A stretch of DNA of 62,232 nucleotides from Puniceibacterium antarcticum (GCF_002760615.1 NZ_AWWI01000079.1:1-62232), one strand, 5' to 3'. Numbered from the stretch's first letter, positions 17,606-27,768 are shown. The notes: generated by a model not told the origin, from the sequence alone. A program made the numbers and translations.

Positions 17606-17666
17606 TGCAGACCTCCTGCGGGATGGCGGGTGGGGCGATGGGCGCCAGCCCGAGCGTCATTCGTCA

Positions 17667-19400
17667 TCATGCGGCGGCCTCCTCAACCCAGGCATCCAGT
17701 TCGACCGTGAACATCGCACCGCCCCCGGGGGCATTTGCGCCGCGAATGGTGCCGCCAAAGCTTTGCACCAGACCATAGCTGATCGACAGGCCCAGCCCCA
17801 TGCCGTCACCGCCCCCCACCGCCTTGGTGGTGTAGAACGGGTCAAAGATCCGCTCCGGCTCTTCAATCCCCGGGCCGGTGTCGCGCACCGTCACCCGCAG
17901 CGGCACCGCGTCCACGATCCCGATCTCCAGCCGCCGCAGCGCCGCCCCCTCCATCGCATCCGCCGCATTGGTGATCAGGTTGACAAAGACCTGCCCCAGA
18001 CGCACCTCGCCGCCGCGCACCCAGACCGGCGCGGGCGGGCGGGTCCAGAGCAGAACCACCCGCGCCTGTTCGCGCCGCGTCTCGGTCAGCTCGACCGCCG
18101 ATTGCAGCACCGCACACAGATCGACCCGCGTCATCGGCGCGCTTTCCTGCCGGGCAAAGGCGCGCAGGTTGCCGATGATGCGTGCCATGCGCTGCGCCAT
18201 GTCGGAAATCCGCCCCAGCGCCTCACCCGCCTTTTCCGGGCGCTGGCGGTCCAGAAAGGCCACGCCGTTTTCGGCGTAGGACCGGATCGCCATCAGCGGC
18301 TGGTTCAGCTCGTGGCTGATGCCGGCCGACATCTGACCCAGGGCGCTCAGCTTGCCCGCCTGCACCAGTTCGGCCTGGGCACGGCGCAGCGCCTCTTCGG
18401 CCTCTTCGCGGTCCAGCACCTCGCGGCGCAAGGCGGTGTTCGTCTCGGACAGGGCGCGGGTGCGGGTCATCACGCGGTCCTCAAGCACCGCATTGGCCAG
18501 CGCCAGCGTGCGGCGGCGTTCGGTGGCAAGGAACAGCAGCGCACCCAGAAACAGGCAGACCGCCGCCACCACCGCCGCCTGCAATGTGGCCAGACGGCGC
18601 GCCGGTGTCTCGTCGATCAAGGCCACGCCCTCCATGCTGATCACCGGCAGCGGCGTGGTCAGATGCAGCGCGCGTTTGGGCACATAAGGACTCCAGTCCT
18701 GCTGCCAGAGTTCATGCCCCCCGACATATTTCACCGCAACCTCATAGCGCACCCCCATGGGTGACATCACGGCGTTTGGCCCCACGCGTTTCCAGAACAG
18801 CAGCTCCGAGCGGTTGGTGATAAACACGCGGTCCGCCGCATCGGTGAAATAGACCGTGGGCAGGGTGCCGCGCCAGTCCTGTTCCAGCTCGACCGCGTCG
18901 ACCACCGCCACCAGCACGCCGCGCACGCGGCCATCGGGGCCAAAATCCGGCGCGGCGAACGAGATGATGCGCTGGCCGTTCCACACGCCCAGCGACACCC
19001 CCAGCGCGCCTTGCAATGCGCGGCGGAAATGCGGCGTTTGTGCCAGATCCTGCGGGATGTTTGCGTTGGACGCGGCCAGCTCGTTGCCACGCACGTCCGC
19101 ATAAAGCGCGATCAGCGTCCCGGTCTTATCCGCAGCGGCCAGCAGGATATCCCCCGCCTCTGCCCGGTTGCCGCCGGTGTGCAGGGCGGCGAGTGTCGGA
19201 TGCTGTGCCATGAGCACGGCAAATTCGCGGTAGCGCTGCAGTTGCGTCACCAGCCGGTCGGCGGCGAGTTCGAGGTCCGAGCGCCCGCGCGCCGCCACCT
19301 GCCCCAGCGCCTGCACATAGCCATAGGCCCAGACCCCCGCCGACAGCACCGTGACGGCGGCAAGGTACAGGGCGATCAGCGCAGAGCGCGAGGTGAGCAT
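17667..19400 (-). CDS. dctB: C4-dicarboxylate sensor histidine kinase DctB
   Basis: A membrane sensor kinase of about 577 residues. The first helix (ALIALYLAAVTVLSAGVWAY) and second helix (about residues 290-310) bracket a periplasmic double-PAS sensor resembling DctB, with DVRGNELAASNAN in between. The cytoplasmic part has a coiled coil, HisKA with GISHELNQPLMAIR, and the HATPase boxes NLITNAADAM, DTGPGIE and GLGLSISYGL. The start is uncertain: ATG 19400 is used because AAGGG lies 10 bases upstream; ATG 19409 and TTG 19424 are alternatives. A 61-bp gap separates it from dctD, so they form one operon. Confidence 0.92.
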   Translation of the reverse strand: MLTSRSALIALYLAAVTVLSAGVWAYGYVQALGQVAARGRSDLELAADRLVTQLQRYREFAVLMAQHPTLAALHTGGNRAEAGDILLAAADKTGTLIALYADVRGNELAASNANIPQDLAQTPHFRRALQGALGVSLGVWNGQRIISFAAPDFGPDGRVRGVLVAVVDAVELEQDWRGTLPTVYFTDAADRVFITNRSELLFWKRVGPNAVMSPMGVRYEVAVKYVGGHELWQQDWSPYVPKRALHLTTPLPVISMEGVALIDETPARRLATLQAAVVAAVCLFLGALLFLATERRRTLALANAVLEDRVMTRTRALSETNTALRREVLDREEAEEALRRAQAELVQAGKLSALGQMSAGISHELNQPLMAIRSYAENGVAFLDRQRPEKAGEALGRISDMAQRMARIIGNLRAFARQESAPMTRVDLCAVLQSAVELTETRREQARVVLLWTRPPAPVWVRGGEVRLGQVFVNLITNAADAMEGAALRRLEIGIVDAVPLRVTVRDTGPGIEEPERIFDPFYTTKAVGGGDGMGLGLSISYGLVQSFGGTIRGANAPGGGAMFTVELDAWVEEAAA

Positions 19401-19456
19401 GAGACGCATGCCCTTGCATAGCAAAACCCCACTTGCAAAGACCAGCGTCTAACGGC

Positions 19457-20641
19457 ATGGCGCAGGCCATGAAACATTTTGCTCAAGATCCGACCGACGC
19501 TGCGTTTGGCCAGAACCCTTATCCGCTCTATGCCGAAATGCGCGCGGCGGGCGATCTGGTCTGGTGGGACGAGTATGACCGCGCCTCAGCCGTCAGCCAC
19601 CGCGCGGTGAGTGCGATCCTGCGCGACCGCCGCTTTGGCCGCGAGATCCCCGCAGATCTGGCCGCGCCCGTGCCCGAGCATCTGAAACCGTTCTATGCCA
19701 TCGAGGATCATTCGATGCTGGAGCTGGAGCCGCCCCGCCACACGCGCCTGCGCGGTCTGGTGCTGCGCGCCTTTACCTCGCGCCGGATTGCGGCGCTGGC
19801 GCCCGAGATTACGGCGCTGTGTCATCAGCTGATCGACGCCCTGCCCGCCGGCGATTTCGATCTTCTGCCGCAGTTCGCGCAAAAGCTGCCGGTGATCATC
19901 ATCGCGCGGCTGCTGGGAGTGCCCGATGACCATGCGGATCAGCTGCTGAAATGGTCCAACGCAATGGTTGCGATGTATCAGGCCGGGCGGACCCGCACGA
20001 TCGAGGATGCCGCCGCCCGCGCCGCTGACGAGTTCGCCACCTTCCTGCGGGGATATATCGAGGCGCGCCGCACTGATCCGCGTGATGATCTTCTGACGCA
20101 GCTGATCGCAGCGGAAGAAGCCGGCGAAAAGCTGTCGAATGACGAGCTGATCGCCACCTGTGTGCTGCTGCTGAATGCGGGGCACGAGGCGACGGTGCAT
20201 ACGCTGGGCAATGGTGTCGCCTGTCTGTTGCAGCAGGACGTGACGCCGACCGTGGACACGGCAGAGGCGATCAGCGAAGAGATCCTGCGCTATGACCCGC
20301 CGCTGCATATCTTTACCCGCATGGCCTATGAAGAGGTCACGATCTTTGATCACACCTTTCAGCGCGGCGATACCGTGGCGCTGATGCTGGGGTCTGCCAA
20401 CCGGGACGACGATGTCTGGCCGCAGGCCGAGCGGTTCGATGTGACGCGGGGCGCGGCGCAGCACACCAGTTTTGGCGGCGGGCTGCATTTCTGCGTCGGC
20501 GCGCCACTGGCGCGGCTGGAGCTGCAGATCGCGCTGCCGATCCTGTTTGACCGCCTGCCCGGCCTGCGGCTGGCAAAGGCGCCGCGCTATGCGCCGACGT
20601 ATCATTTTCATGGGCTTGAGGCGCTGCATCTGACCCGGTGA
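19457..20641 (+). CDS. Cytochrome P450 (soluble bacterial class)
   Basis: A 394-residue heme monooxygenase. The I-helix oxygen-activation motif reads LLNAGHEATVH (usual AGxDT/ET changed to AGHEA), the ExxR motif is EEILRYDPP, and the heme-thiolate loop is FGGGLHFCVGAPLARLE with Cys346. The substrate cannot be inferred; no ferredoxin or reductase partner is adjacent. It is divergent from dctB with only 56 bp between, and converges on the yhaN-like gene 42 bp downstream. A longer frame from a TTG at 19433 is less likely. Confidence 0.93.
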   Translation: MAQAMKHFAQDPTDAAFGQNPYPLYAEMRAAGDLVWWDEYDRASAVSHRAVSAILRDRRFGREIPADLAAPVPEHLKPFYAIEDHSMLELEPPRHTRLRGLVLRAFTSRRIAALAPEITALCHQLIDALPAGDFDLLPQFAQKLPVIIIARLLGVPDDHADQLLKWSNAMVAMYQAGRTRTIEDAAARAADEFATFLRGYIEARRTDPRDDLLTQLIAAEEAGEKLSNDELIATCVLLLNAGHEATVHTLGNGVACLLQQDVTPTVDTAEAISEEILRYDPPLHIFTRMAYEEVTIFDHTFQRGDTVALMLGSANRDDDVWPQAERFDVTRGAAQHTSFGGGLHFCVGAPLARLELQIALPILFDRLPGLRLAKAPRYAPTYHFHGLEALHLTR

Positions 20642-20683
20642 GGTGTCTTGCTGCGATCTGGCTCAGGTTAAAGTCGGACCGTC

Positions 20684-23320
20684 TCAGGCCAGATCCTGCA
20701 CCAAGATCAGAGGCCGCTCGCCCCCCAGCCCGGCAAAGGCCAGCTGGCGGCAGGAAAACACGATGATCTGCTGATCGGCGGCAACGCGCGTCAGGGCGGT
20801 GAACATCTTTACGATGCGGTCGTCGTCGGAATAGACCAGCGCATCGTCCAGAATGATCGGCAGATGCTGGCCGCGCCGCGCAAAGAGACGCGCAAAGGCC
20901 AGACGGGTGAGGATGGCAATCTGTTCCTGCGTGCCGCCGGACAGGGTGTCAAAGGCTTCGACCTCTGCCCCGCGCCGCAGGGCACCGGGCATCAGGCTGT
21001 CGCTTTCCCAATCAAGCCCCGCGTCGTCATGCAGAATGCGCAAAAGCGGGCGCAGTTCGGCCTGTACCGGTTCAAAATAAGCTTCGCGTGCGTCATCGCG
21101 GGCGGATTCGAGCGTGTCGCGCAAACGGGACAGGCCTGCGACCTCGGCCGCGTAGCGTGCGGCGGTGTCGCAGGCGGTCTGCAGCTGGCCGGTCACCTCG
21201 TCACGGCGTTCCTCGATCCCCTCATCGGCGCGGGTGTCGATGCGGGCGGACAGATCAGCGCGGCGTTCCCCCAGATGGGCGCGGCGCTTGCGCGCGACGT
21301 CAGCGGCGGCTTCGGCCCGGGTGAGGTTGGCCTGCGCCGTGGCGGCGTCAGGGGCGTCGGCCTGCACTGAGGCAAGGGCAGCAGCAAGGGTTTGCACCGT
21401 CTGGCGCGCGGTGTCTGCGGTCAGGCGCAGGGCCGTGGCGCGGGGGGCGCGGGTCTGCTGTGGTCCGGCCTGGGTGTCGGCGCGGTCCTTCTGGCTGCGG
21501 GCAGAGGTCAGAGATGCGTCAGCTGAGGCCAAGGATTCACGGGCCGATGCCACCTTTTCGCTGCACTGGGTCAGGTGGGCGCGGGCCGCAGCCTGGGCCG
21601 TTTCCGCAGTGTCGAGGTCAGGGCGCAGGCTGTCGGCGGCGCGGATCGGGGTTTCGGGGGCGGCGTCCAGAACGGCACGCGCCCGGGCAAGATCCTGTTC
21701 CAGCGCATCAGTGCCCAGCGGCGCCAGCGTGCGCAGCATTTCGCCCGCCAGATGCGCCTTGTGGTCATCCGCCTGCCGCGCCTGTGCCTTTTGCCGTGCT
21801 TCGGCCAGCGTTTGTGCGCCGCAGGCCTGCAGCGCGGTCTGTTCCTGCGCCACGGCATCGCTCTGGGTCTGTTCCGCCCCGGTGCCGCCGGCATCCTGTG
21901 GCAGATCAAAGCGCAGGGCGCCGATGCCCGGAAGGGTGATGTCCTGACCGCTGTGCAGCGCAATGGGCACATCGCCGGGAAGGTCCACGCCCGACTGGGA
22001 CAGCCGCAAAGCGCCGCTGTAGCGGATGGTCATGTGCGCGGCGCGCGCACTGGCGGCAGTGCGCAGGCGGCTGGCGGCGGCGACAGCTGCCTCCGCCGCT
22101 GTCAGATGGTCGGGGGTTGCGGTGTTTTCGGCAATGCGCGCCAGTGCATCCGCACGGGCGGTGATATGGGCGCGCGCCTGTGTCAGCGTGCTGTCGAGCC
22201 GGGCGATGTCGTCGCGGGCGCGCTGTGCGGCGGCCGCGCGGTCGGCCAAAGCCAGCGCGTCGCGCAGGGATTTGGTTGCGGCCTCTGCCGTGGTCAGGGT
22301 GCTGCGGGCCTGTGTTTCGCCGTCCCGGGCTGTGGTCAGCGTTTGCGCCGCCAGTCTATGGCGGGGTTCGGACTGCGTGAGGAGCTGTGCCGCCTCTTCT
22401 GCTGCGGTGATGGCGGCGGCAAGGGCGGTCTGGTCACGCTCTGCCTCGCCCAGTTGCAGGGTGGCGATGTCGAGGTCGCGTTGGGCGGCCGTGACCTTTT
22501 GCGCATGGCTTTCTGCGGCCTGATGGGCGGCGCGGGCGGCGCGCAGATCGGCGTCGCGCCGCGCCTTTTCGCCCGGATCATCCAGACGGCGCAGCTCTTC
22601 GTCGACCTTGCGCCGTTCGCCCAGCGCGTCGGCCAGATCGGCGCATTGACGGTCCAGAACATCCAGTTCGGCCTGCAGATCGCGGGTGGCATCCACCGCC
22701 TCTTTCCATGCCCCACGGGGCGCGAGCGTCTTGCCCGTGGCGATCTGCGACAGATCCTCGGCGCAGCGGCGCAGGATCGCATCCATGGTGCGCCCGCCGG
22801 TGACCTGATCAATCTCTCCGGCAACGGAGCTGAGCAGATCGCGGCGCACCTCTGTCAGCTTGTCGCGCTCGGCGGGTTTGGCATCAGCCGGTTCCAGCCC
22901 GACCACGCCCTGCCGCACCCAGAGCAGACCGGTCGGCCCCTGATCCGGGGCACCGATGTGGCGGGTGATCCAGTCTTCGGCTTCTCCATCACGGGCGATG
23001 ACCGTGCCGCGGGCCATATCGGTGACGCTGGCGCCCTTTTGGGTGAGGAAGCGTTTTTCGATGGCATAGTGCGCGCCGTCTATGTCCACCTCTGCCCCGA
23101 TGCGCATGGCCCCGCCGGCATGGGGCAGCAGCGATTTCACGCTTTTGCCGCTGGCGGTATGTTTTTCAAAGAACACTGCGTGCAGGGCGTCAAAGAAGGT
23201 GGATTTGCCGAATTCATTGGCTTCGGAGATGACTGTGATTCCGTCGCCGATGTCGCGGATCGTGACGCTCTTGCCGCCGAATTTGCGCACGTTCTGGAGC
23301 GTGAGGGCGCGGAGTTTCAT
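20684..23320 (-). CDS. YhaN-like SMC/SbcC-type ATPase
   Basis: An 878-residue SMC-like protein. The N-terminal half-site has the Walker A loop ISEANEFGKSTFFDALHAV, the middle is long alanine-rich coiled coil with an interrupting globular segment near residues 435-485, and the C-terminal half carries the ABC signature LSGGTQEQIAILTRLAFARL and Walker B PIILDDALVYSDDDRI. This is the AAA_27/YhaN group that partners YhaO-type nucleases in a Rad50-Mre11-like complex for DNA-end processing. Its start overlaps the nuclease stop by 4 bp (ATGA), indicating translational coupling. Confidence 0.88.
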   Translation of the reverse strand: MKLRALTLQNVRKFGGKSVTIRDIGDGITVISEANEFGKSTFFDALHAVFFEKHTASGKSVKSLLPHAGGAMRIGAEVDIDGAHYAIEKRFLTQKGASVTDMARGTVIARDGEAEDWITRHIGAPDQGPTGLLWVRQGVVGLEPADAKPAERDKLTEVRRDLLSSVAGEIDQVTGGRTMDAILRRCAEDLSQIATGKTLAPRGAWKEAVDATRDLQAELDVLDRQCADLADALGERRKVDEELRRLDDPGEKARRDADLRAARAAHQAAESHAQKVTAAQRDLDIATLQLGEAERDQTALAAAITAAEEAAQLLTQSEPRHRLAAQTLTTARDGETQARSTLTTAEAATKSLRDALALADRAAAAQRARDDIARLDSTLTQARAHITARADALARIAENTATPDHLTAAEAAVAAASRLRTAASARAAHMTIRYSGALRLSQSGVDLPGDVPIALHSGQDITLPGIGALRFDLPQDAGGTGAEQTQSDAVAQEQTALQACGAQTLAEARQKAQARQADDHKAHLAGEMLRTLAPLGTDALEQDLARARAVLDAAPETPIRAADSLRPDLDTAETAQAAARAHLTQCSEKVASARESLASADASLTSARSQKDRADTQAGPQQTRAPRATALRLTADTARQTVQTLAAALASVQADAPDAATAQANLTRAEAAADVARKRRAHLGERRADLSARIDTRADEGIEERRDEVTGQLQTACDTAARYAAEVAGLSRLRDTLESARDDAREAYFEPVQAELRPLLRILHDDAGLDWESDSLMPGALRRGAEVEAFDTLSGGTQEQIAILTRLAFARLFARRGQHLPIILDDALVYSDDDRIVKMFTALTRVAADQQIIVFSCRQLAFAGLGGERPLILVQDLA

Positions 23321-24429
23321 TTCAGCTCCAGTGCATAGGAATAGAGCCGCCGCAGGGCGAGAGCTGCTGCCGCATCGCCGGTGTCAGCAGCTTTGGCGAG
23401 GGATTCGGCGGCGTCGCGCACGGCGCCGCGGTCGTCGATCTGCGACAGGTCGGTCACGTCATGGCTGACCGCGAGGGCAGAGAGGTCGCTGTCGGCCCAG
23501 AGGAAATCAGGGGTGACAGCCGCTAAGGCCTGCATCAGGGCCGCCTGGGAGGCAAGGCAGGCGCGGCCCGTGGCGCGGATGTCGATCAGCGTGCGGTCGC
23601 GCGTGGAGAGGGGCGGCAGGGCGTCAGAGAGCCGCGCGGCGGCATCGTCGCTGTCCAGAAGATCGAGGGGGAGGTTCTGCCAGCTGAGCTGACCGGTTTC
23701 GATCTCTTGCACCTCTGCCCGCGCCCCCTGCCCTGCGAGCGTGACCAAGAGCGCGCCGGCAGGGCGGTGGGGTTTGAAGCTGTCCGGTTCCGGCGTGCCG
23801 GAATACCAGGTGTTGGGCGAGACTTCGATGCGGCCATGCCAGTCGCCAAAGCCAAGGTAGTCTAGCCCGGCCCGGGCGGCGCGGTCAGGTGCGATCACGC
23901 CGCCGCCGCCCTCGGCCAGATCCTCGGCTGCGGCAAAGTCGCGGATAGAGCCATGGGCGAGGCCGATACGAAGCGCTCCCCCGGTTTCAGCGCTGTCCAT
24001 CCATTCGGTCAGGTCGCGCCCCGGTGCGCGCGCGGTGCAGGGCGCGGGCAGCAGGGTGGCGCCGTCGGTCAAGGGCATGGGGGTGGGATCAAGGGCGAGC
24101 AGGACATTCGCAGGGTGTTCGCGCGCCAGCACATCCCAGATTTCCGAAGCCCTGAGGTGGTCGTGATTGCCCGGCATCAGCACCCATGTCAGATCGTCCG
24201 CCGCCGCCATGGCGTTCATCGCGTGGCGCAGGGTGGTGCGGCTGGGTGTCTCGGCATCAAACGTGTCGCCGGCCAGCAAGATATGGCTGGCAGCGCCGGT
24301 GCGGGCGGCCGTGGCAAGGCGCGCGATGCTGTCCTGACGGGCCTGACGCAGGCGGTGGCGCACCTCTTCGGGAAAGCGGCCAAAGGGCTTGCCGAGATGC
24401 AGATCAGAGGTGTGAAGAAAGCGGATCAT
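23317..24429 (-). CDS. YhaO-like Mre11/SbcD-family DNA exonuclease
   Basis: A 370-residue metallophosphoesterase-type nuclease. The metal-binding motifs are in order: FLHTSDLHLGKPFG, LLAGDTFDAE, MPGNHDHLR, GLAHGS and YLGFGDWHGR. The C-terminal capping region (about 270-370) is less conserved. It is followed with a 4-bp overlap by the SMC-like ATPase, the standard SbcDC/Mre11-Rad50 arrangement, so the pair likely forms a nuclease complex acting on DNA ends or structures. A role in phage defence or repair cannot be distinguished here. Confidence 0.9.
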   Translation of the reverse strand: MIRFLHTSDLHLGKPFGRFPEEVRHRLRQARQDSIARLATAARTGAASHILLAGDTFDAETPSRTTLRHAMNAMAAADDLTWVLMPGNHDHLRASEIWDVLAREHPANVLLALDPTPMPLTDGATLLPAPCTARAPGRDLTEWMDSAETGGALRIGLAHGSIRDFAAAEDLAEGGGGVIAPDRAARAGLDYLGFGDWHGRIEVSPNTWYSGTPEPDSFKPHRPAGALLVTLAGQGARAEVQEIETGQLSWQNLPLDLLDSDDAAARLSDALPPLSTRDRTLIDIRATGRACLASQAALMQALAAVTPDFLWADSDLSALAVSHDVTDLSQIDDRGAVRDAAESLAKAADTGDAAAALALRRLYSYALELK

Positions 24430-24512
24430 GCGCCAGCCTTTTGATCGGTTTCACTCCGGGGTCAGCGTCAGAGGGGCGTGCCGGGCAGCGCTGGGCGCCC
24501 GGCAGCAACAGA

Positions 24513-26789
24513 TCACGCCGCGACGCAATCCGCAAAGTAATGCACATGACCGTCGGTGCCGACCTCCTGCACCAGACCGTGAATGTCCGTTTCGAACCCC
24601 GGGCATTCATGGGCAAAGGCGCGGTTGAACTTGAGGTATTCGACGATCTTGCGATTGAACACCTCGCCCGGGACCAGCAGGGGAATGCCCGGCGGATAGG
24701 GGGTGACGAGGCTGGTGGTGATGCGCCCCTCAAGATCATCGATCGGCACGCGCTGGGTTGTGCGCTGCGCGATATGGCTGAAGGCATTGCTGGGTGTCAT
24801 CGCCGGGGTGTGATCGCTGAGGTACATGTCCGTGGACAGACGCGCCACATCGTATTTCGCATAAAGCGTGTGAACGTGCTGGCACAGATCGCGCAGGCCC
24901 ATGCCTTCGTACCGGGGATGTTTCGCGCAGAATTCCGGCATGCTTTTCCACATCGGCTGGTTCTTGGCATAGTCATCCTTGAACTGTTGCAGTGCGGTCA
25001 GCAGCGTGTTCCAGCGGCCCTTGGTGATGCCGATGGTGAACATGATGAAGAAGCTGTAGAGGCCGGTCTTTTCCACCACGACGCCATGTTCGGCCAGAAA
25101 CTTGGTGACGATCGAGGCGGGAATGCCCGTCTCCTCGAACCGGCCATCAAGGTTGAGGCCGGGCGTGATGATTGTGGATTTGATCGGGTCGAGCATGTTG
25201 AAGCCATGCGCCATGTCGCCAAAGCCATGCCAGGTTTCGGCGGCACCCTCTTTGCCGGTCTTGCCGAGGATCCAGTCATCGGTGGTGCCAAGCCCCTCTT
25301 CGCCAAGCTCATCCGGGCCCCAGACCTGAAACCACCAGTCATCGTCGCCGAATTCGGCGTCAACCTTGCGCATGGCGCGGCGGAAATCCAGCGCCTCGGC
25401 CAGGCTCTCCTCGACCAGCGCGGTGCCGCCCGGGGGTTCCATCATCGCCGCCGCCACATCGCAGCTGGCGATGATGCTGTATTGCGGGCTGGTCGAGGTG
25501 TGCATGAGGTAGGCTTCGTTGAACAGATGGCGGTCGAGCTTGGTGTCCTGAGAATCCTGCACCAGAACGTGGCTTGCCTGACTGATCCCGGCCAGCAGCT
25601 TGTGAATCGACTGGGTGGCATAGGTCACGGAATGGCGGGGCCGTTCGCGTTTGCGCCCCATGGCGTGATAGCCGCCGTAGAAGGGGTGGAATGCGGCGTG
25701 GGGCAGCCAAGCCTCGTCAAAATGCAGGTTCTCGATATAACCGTCGAGCAGATCTTTGATCGTCTCAGTGTTATAAAGCACGCCGTCATAGGTCGACTGG
25801 GTCAGCGTCAGAATGCGCGGCTTGACCGTATCCGCATCCACATGGGCGAGCAGCGGGTTGGCGCGGATCTTGGCCCGGATCGCGTCGATGCTGAATTCGC
25901 TTTTCGGGATCGGGCCGATGATGCCGTAATGGTTGCGCGTGGGTTTGAGGAAGACCGGGATCGCGCCGGTCATGATGATGCTGTGCAGGATCGACTTGTG
26001 ACAGTTGCGGTCCACCACAACCACATCGCCGGGGGCGACAGTGTGGTGCCAGACCATCTTGTTCGACGTGCTGGTGCCGTTGGTCACAAAGAAGCAGTGA
26101 TCGGCGTTGAAGATGCGCGCGGCATTGCGTTCGGATGCACCGATGGCGCCGTTGTGGTCCAGCAGCTGGCCCAGCTCCTCGACCGAGTTGCAGACGTCGG
26201 CGCGCAGCATGTTTTCACCGTAGAACTGGTGATACATCTGACCGATCGGACTTTTGAGGAACGCGACGCCGCCGGAATGCCCGGGGCAGTGCCACGAATA
26301 GGACCCATCCTCGGCATAATCCAGCAGGGCCTTGAAAAACGGCGGCTGGATGCCTTCAAGATAGCTTTTCGCCTCGCGGATGATGTGGCGGGCGACGAAT
26401 TCCGGCGTATCCTCGAACATGTGGATGAAGCCGTGCAGTTCGCGCAGGATGTCGTTGGGCAGGTGGCGCGATGTCTTTGTCTCTCCATAGACATAGATCG
26501 GCACATCTTCGTTCTTGCGCCGCACCTCCTGGATAAAACTGCGCAGGTTCACCACGGCGGGGTCCAGATCGGGGCCGGGGCTGAATTCTTCGTCGTCGAT
26601 GGACAGGACAAAGGCGCTGGCGCGGGACTGCTGCTGGGCGAACTGGGACAGGTCGCCGTAGCTGGTCACACCCAGCACCTCGAATCCCTCGGTCTCGATC
26701 GCCTCGGCCATGGCGCGGATGCCAAGACCAGAGGAGTTTTCGGAGCGGAAATCTTCGTCGATGATGACGATGGGAAAGCGAAACTTCAT
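24513..26789 (-). CDS. Orn/Lys/Arg decarboxylase (fold type I, AdiA/SpeC/CadA family)
   Basis: A 758-residue PLP-dependent decarboxylase with the N-terminal receiver-like wing domain (MKFRFPIVIIDEDF), the large PLP domain and a C-terminal domain. The cofactor aspartate is in LHFDEAW (Asp358), and the Schiff-base lysine in TQSIHKLLAG (Lys397). Overall pattern and length are closest to inducible arginine/lysine/ornithine decarboxylases. Which amino acid is used cannot be read from sequence. Start 26789 follows AGGAG. It is a single gene; the 83-bp gap to the nuclease gene contains a GC-rich hairpin (about 24479-24503). Confidence 0.9.
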   Translation of the reverse strand: MKFRFPIVIIDEDFRSENSSGLGIRAMAEAIETEGFEVLGVTSYGDLSQFAQQQSRASAFVLSIDDEEFSPGPDLDPAVVNLRSFIQEVRRKNEDVPIYVYGETKTSRHLPNDILRELHGFIHMFEDTPEFVARHIIREAKSYLEGIQPPFFKALLDYAEDGSYSWHCPGHSGGVAFLKSPIGQMYHQFYGENMLRADVCNSVEELGQLLDHNGAIGASERNAARIFNADHCFFVTNGTSTSNKMVWHHTVAPGDVVVVDRNCHKSILHSIIMTGAIPVFLKPTRNHYGIIGPIPKSEFSIDAIRAKIRANPLLAHVDADTVKPRILTLTQSTYDGVLYNTETIKDLLDGYIENLHFDEAWLPHAAFHPFYGGYHAMGRKRERPRHSVTYATQSIHKLLAGISQASHVLVQDSQDTKLDRHLFNEAYLMHTSTSPQYSIIASCDVAAAMMEPPGGTALVEESLAEALDFRRAMRKVDAEFGDDDWWFQVWGPDELGEEGLGTTDDWILGKTGKEGAAETWHGFGDMAHGFNMLDPIKSTIITPGLNLDGRFEETGIPASIVTKFLAEHGVVVEKTGLYSFFIMFTIGITKGRWNTLLTALQQFKDDYAKNQPMWKSMPEFCAKHPRYEGMGLRDLCQHVHTLYAKYDVARLSTDMYLSDHTPAMTPSNAFSHIAQRTTQRVPIDDLEGRITTSLVTPYPPGIPLLVPGEVFNRKIVEYLKFNRAFAHECPGFETDIHGLVQEVGTDGHVHYFADCVAA

Positions 26790-27138
26790 GTCGGTCTCCT
26801 GCCGCGAAACAGCCGCCAAGGTGGCCCCGGTCCGGGTCGGTTGGATTCAGAATTCGAACCTGTTTGTTTCTGTTCAGGACCAAGAGGTCAAGGGCTGACG
26901 GCCCCGCCGCCGCCGCCCGGTCGGGAACAGAGCGCCCTGACGTGGCGCAAAGTGGCCGAGACACAGGCTGCGAAAAATACGGGCAAGAAAAGTTGCCATG
27001 GGCGGGAACCTGCCGGTGCCGAAAAACGCGCTTTGCTTTATAAAGTTTTAATCAACTAATTGTAATAGAATGTCATCAAAATGAAGACATCGTCGATCAG
27101 ATGTCCACGAACAACAAAAGACTGAGGGACGAAGACGA
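26790..27138. other. 349-bp divergent intergenic region with AT-rich patch
   Basis: This region separates the decarboxylase from the CHAP lipoprotein gene. It holds no convincing gene. The part next to the CHAP gene (about 27034-27085) is sharply AT-rich against the GC-rich surroundings, with several TATAA/TAATAG-like hexamers; it probably contains the CHAP promoter, but I cannot fix -35/-10 boxes. Confidence 0.5.
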
Positions 27139-27696
27139 ATGAGCGTAGAATACGCCGCACCGTCGAAACGCAAGCTGAGCAGTTTTTGCGTTTTGCTTCT
27201 ACTCTGTGCCGCCTGTGCAAAGCCAGGGCCCACAGTGTCCACCCAATCCTCTCGTGCCGGTCTTGATCCGGCGCGACAGACGCTTGCGCTGAATGAGGCA
27301 AAGGCCTTGCGCGCCAAGGGGCAACGCGTCTGGTGCGTGCCTTTCGCCCGCAATGCCAGTGGCGTCGATATCCGCGGCAACGCCGAAACATGGTGGAGCA
27401 AGGCAACGGGTCTATATGACCGCGGCGCAGAACCAGAAGTGGGTGCCGTGATGGCGTTCAAATCGACAGGCAGCATGCCGATGGGCCATGTGGCCGTGGT
27501 GTCCCAGGTCATTTCGCCCCGCGAAGTGCTGGTCGATCACGCGAACTGGCACCGCAACGAGGTGTCGCTGAAAATGCCGGTGATTGATGTGTCTGAACGC
27601 AACGACTGGTCCGCCGTGCGTCTGGCGAGCGAGCCGAGCAGCTTTGGCAGCGTCTATCCGGTGAACGGCTTTATCTATCCCAAACACAACGGCTGA
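27139..27696 (+). CDS. CHAP-domain lipoprotein, putative peptidoglycan amidohydrolase
   Basis: A 185-residue exported protein. The N-terminal hydrophobic stretch ends in the lipobox LCAAC, so it is predicted to be lipid-anchored. The remainder has a CHAP-like layout: catalytic cysteine in RVWCVPFARNAS and histidine in GHVAVVSQV, then DHANWHRN. CHAP enzymes cleave peptidoglycan peptides or amide bonds. It is monocistronic, converging with btaB. No cell-wall-binding domain is attached. Confidence 0.83.
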   Translation: MSVEYAAPSKRKLSSFCVLLLLCAACAKPGPTVSTQSSRAGLDPARQTLALNEAKALRAKGQRVWCVPFARNASGVDIRGNAETWWSKATGLYDRGAEPEVGAVMAFKSTGSMPMGHVAVVSQVISPREVLVDHANWHRNEVSLKMPVIDVSERNDWSAVRLASEPSSFGSVYPVNGFIYPKHNG

Positions 27697-27768
27697 AGAC
27701 GCCGGGGGGCGGTATTGCCCCCCATACCGATCTGCGGTCCGTGCAGCGGGTGGCAAAGCGTTTCGGCG

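Noticed and set aside
21575-23338. A 587-residue frame opposite the yhaN-like gene
   Set aside because: Shadow of the SMC coding strand, with no recognisable domain.
24186-27059. A 957-residue open frame opposite the decarboxylase
   Set aside because: It is the GC-rich antisense of a clear PLP decarboxylase, with histidine- and glycine-rich, domainless sequence.
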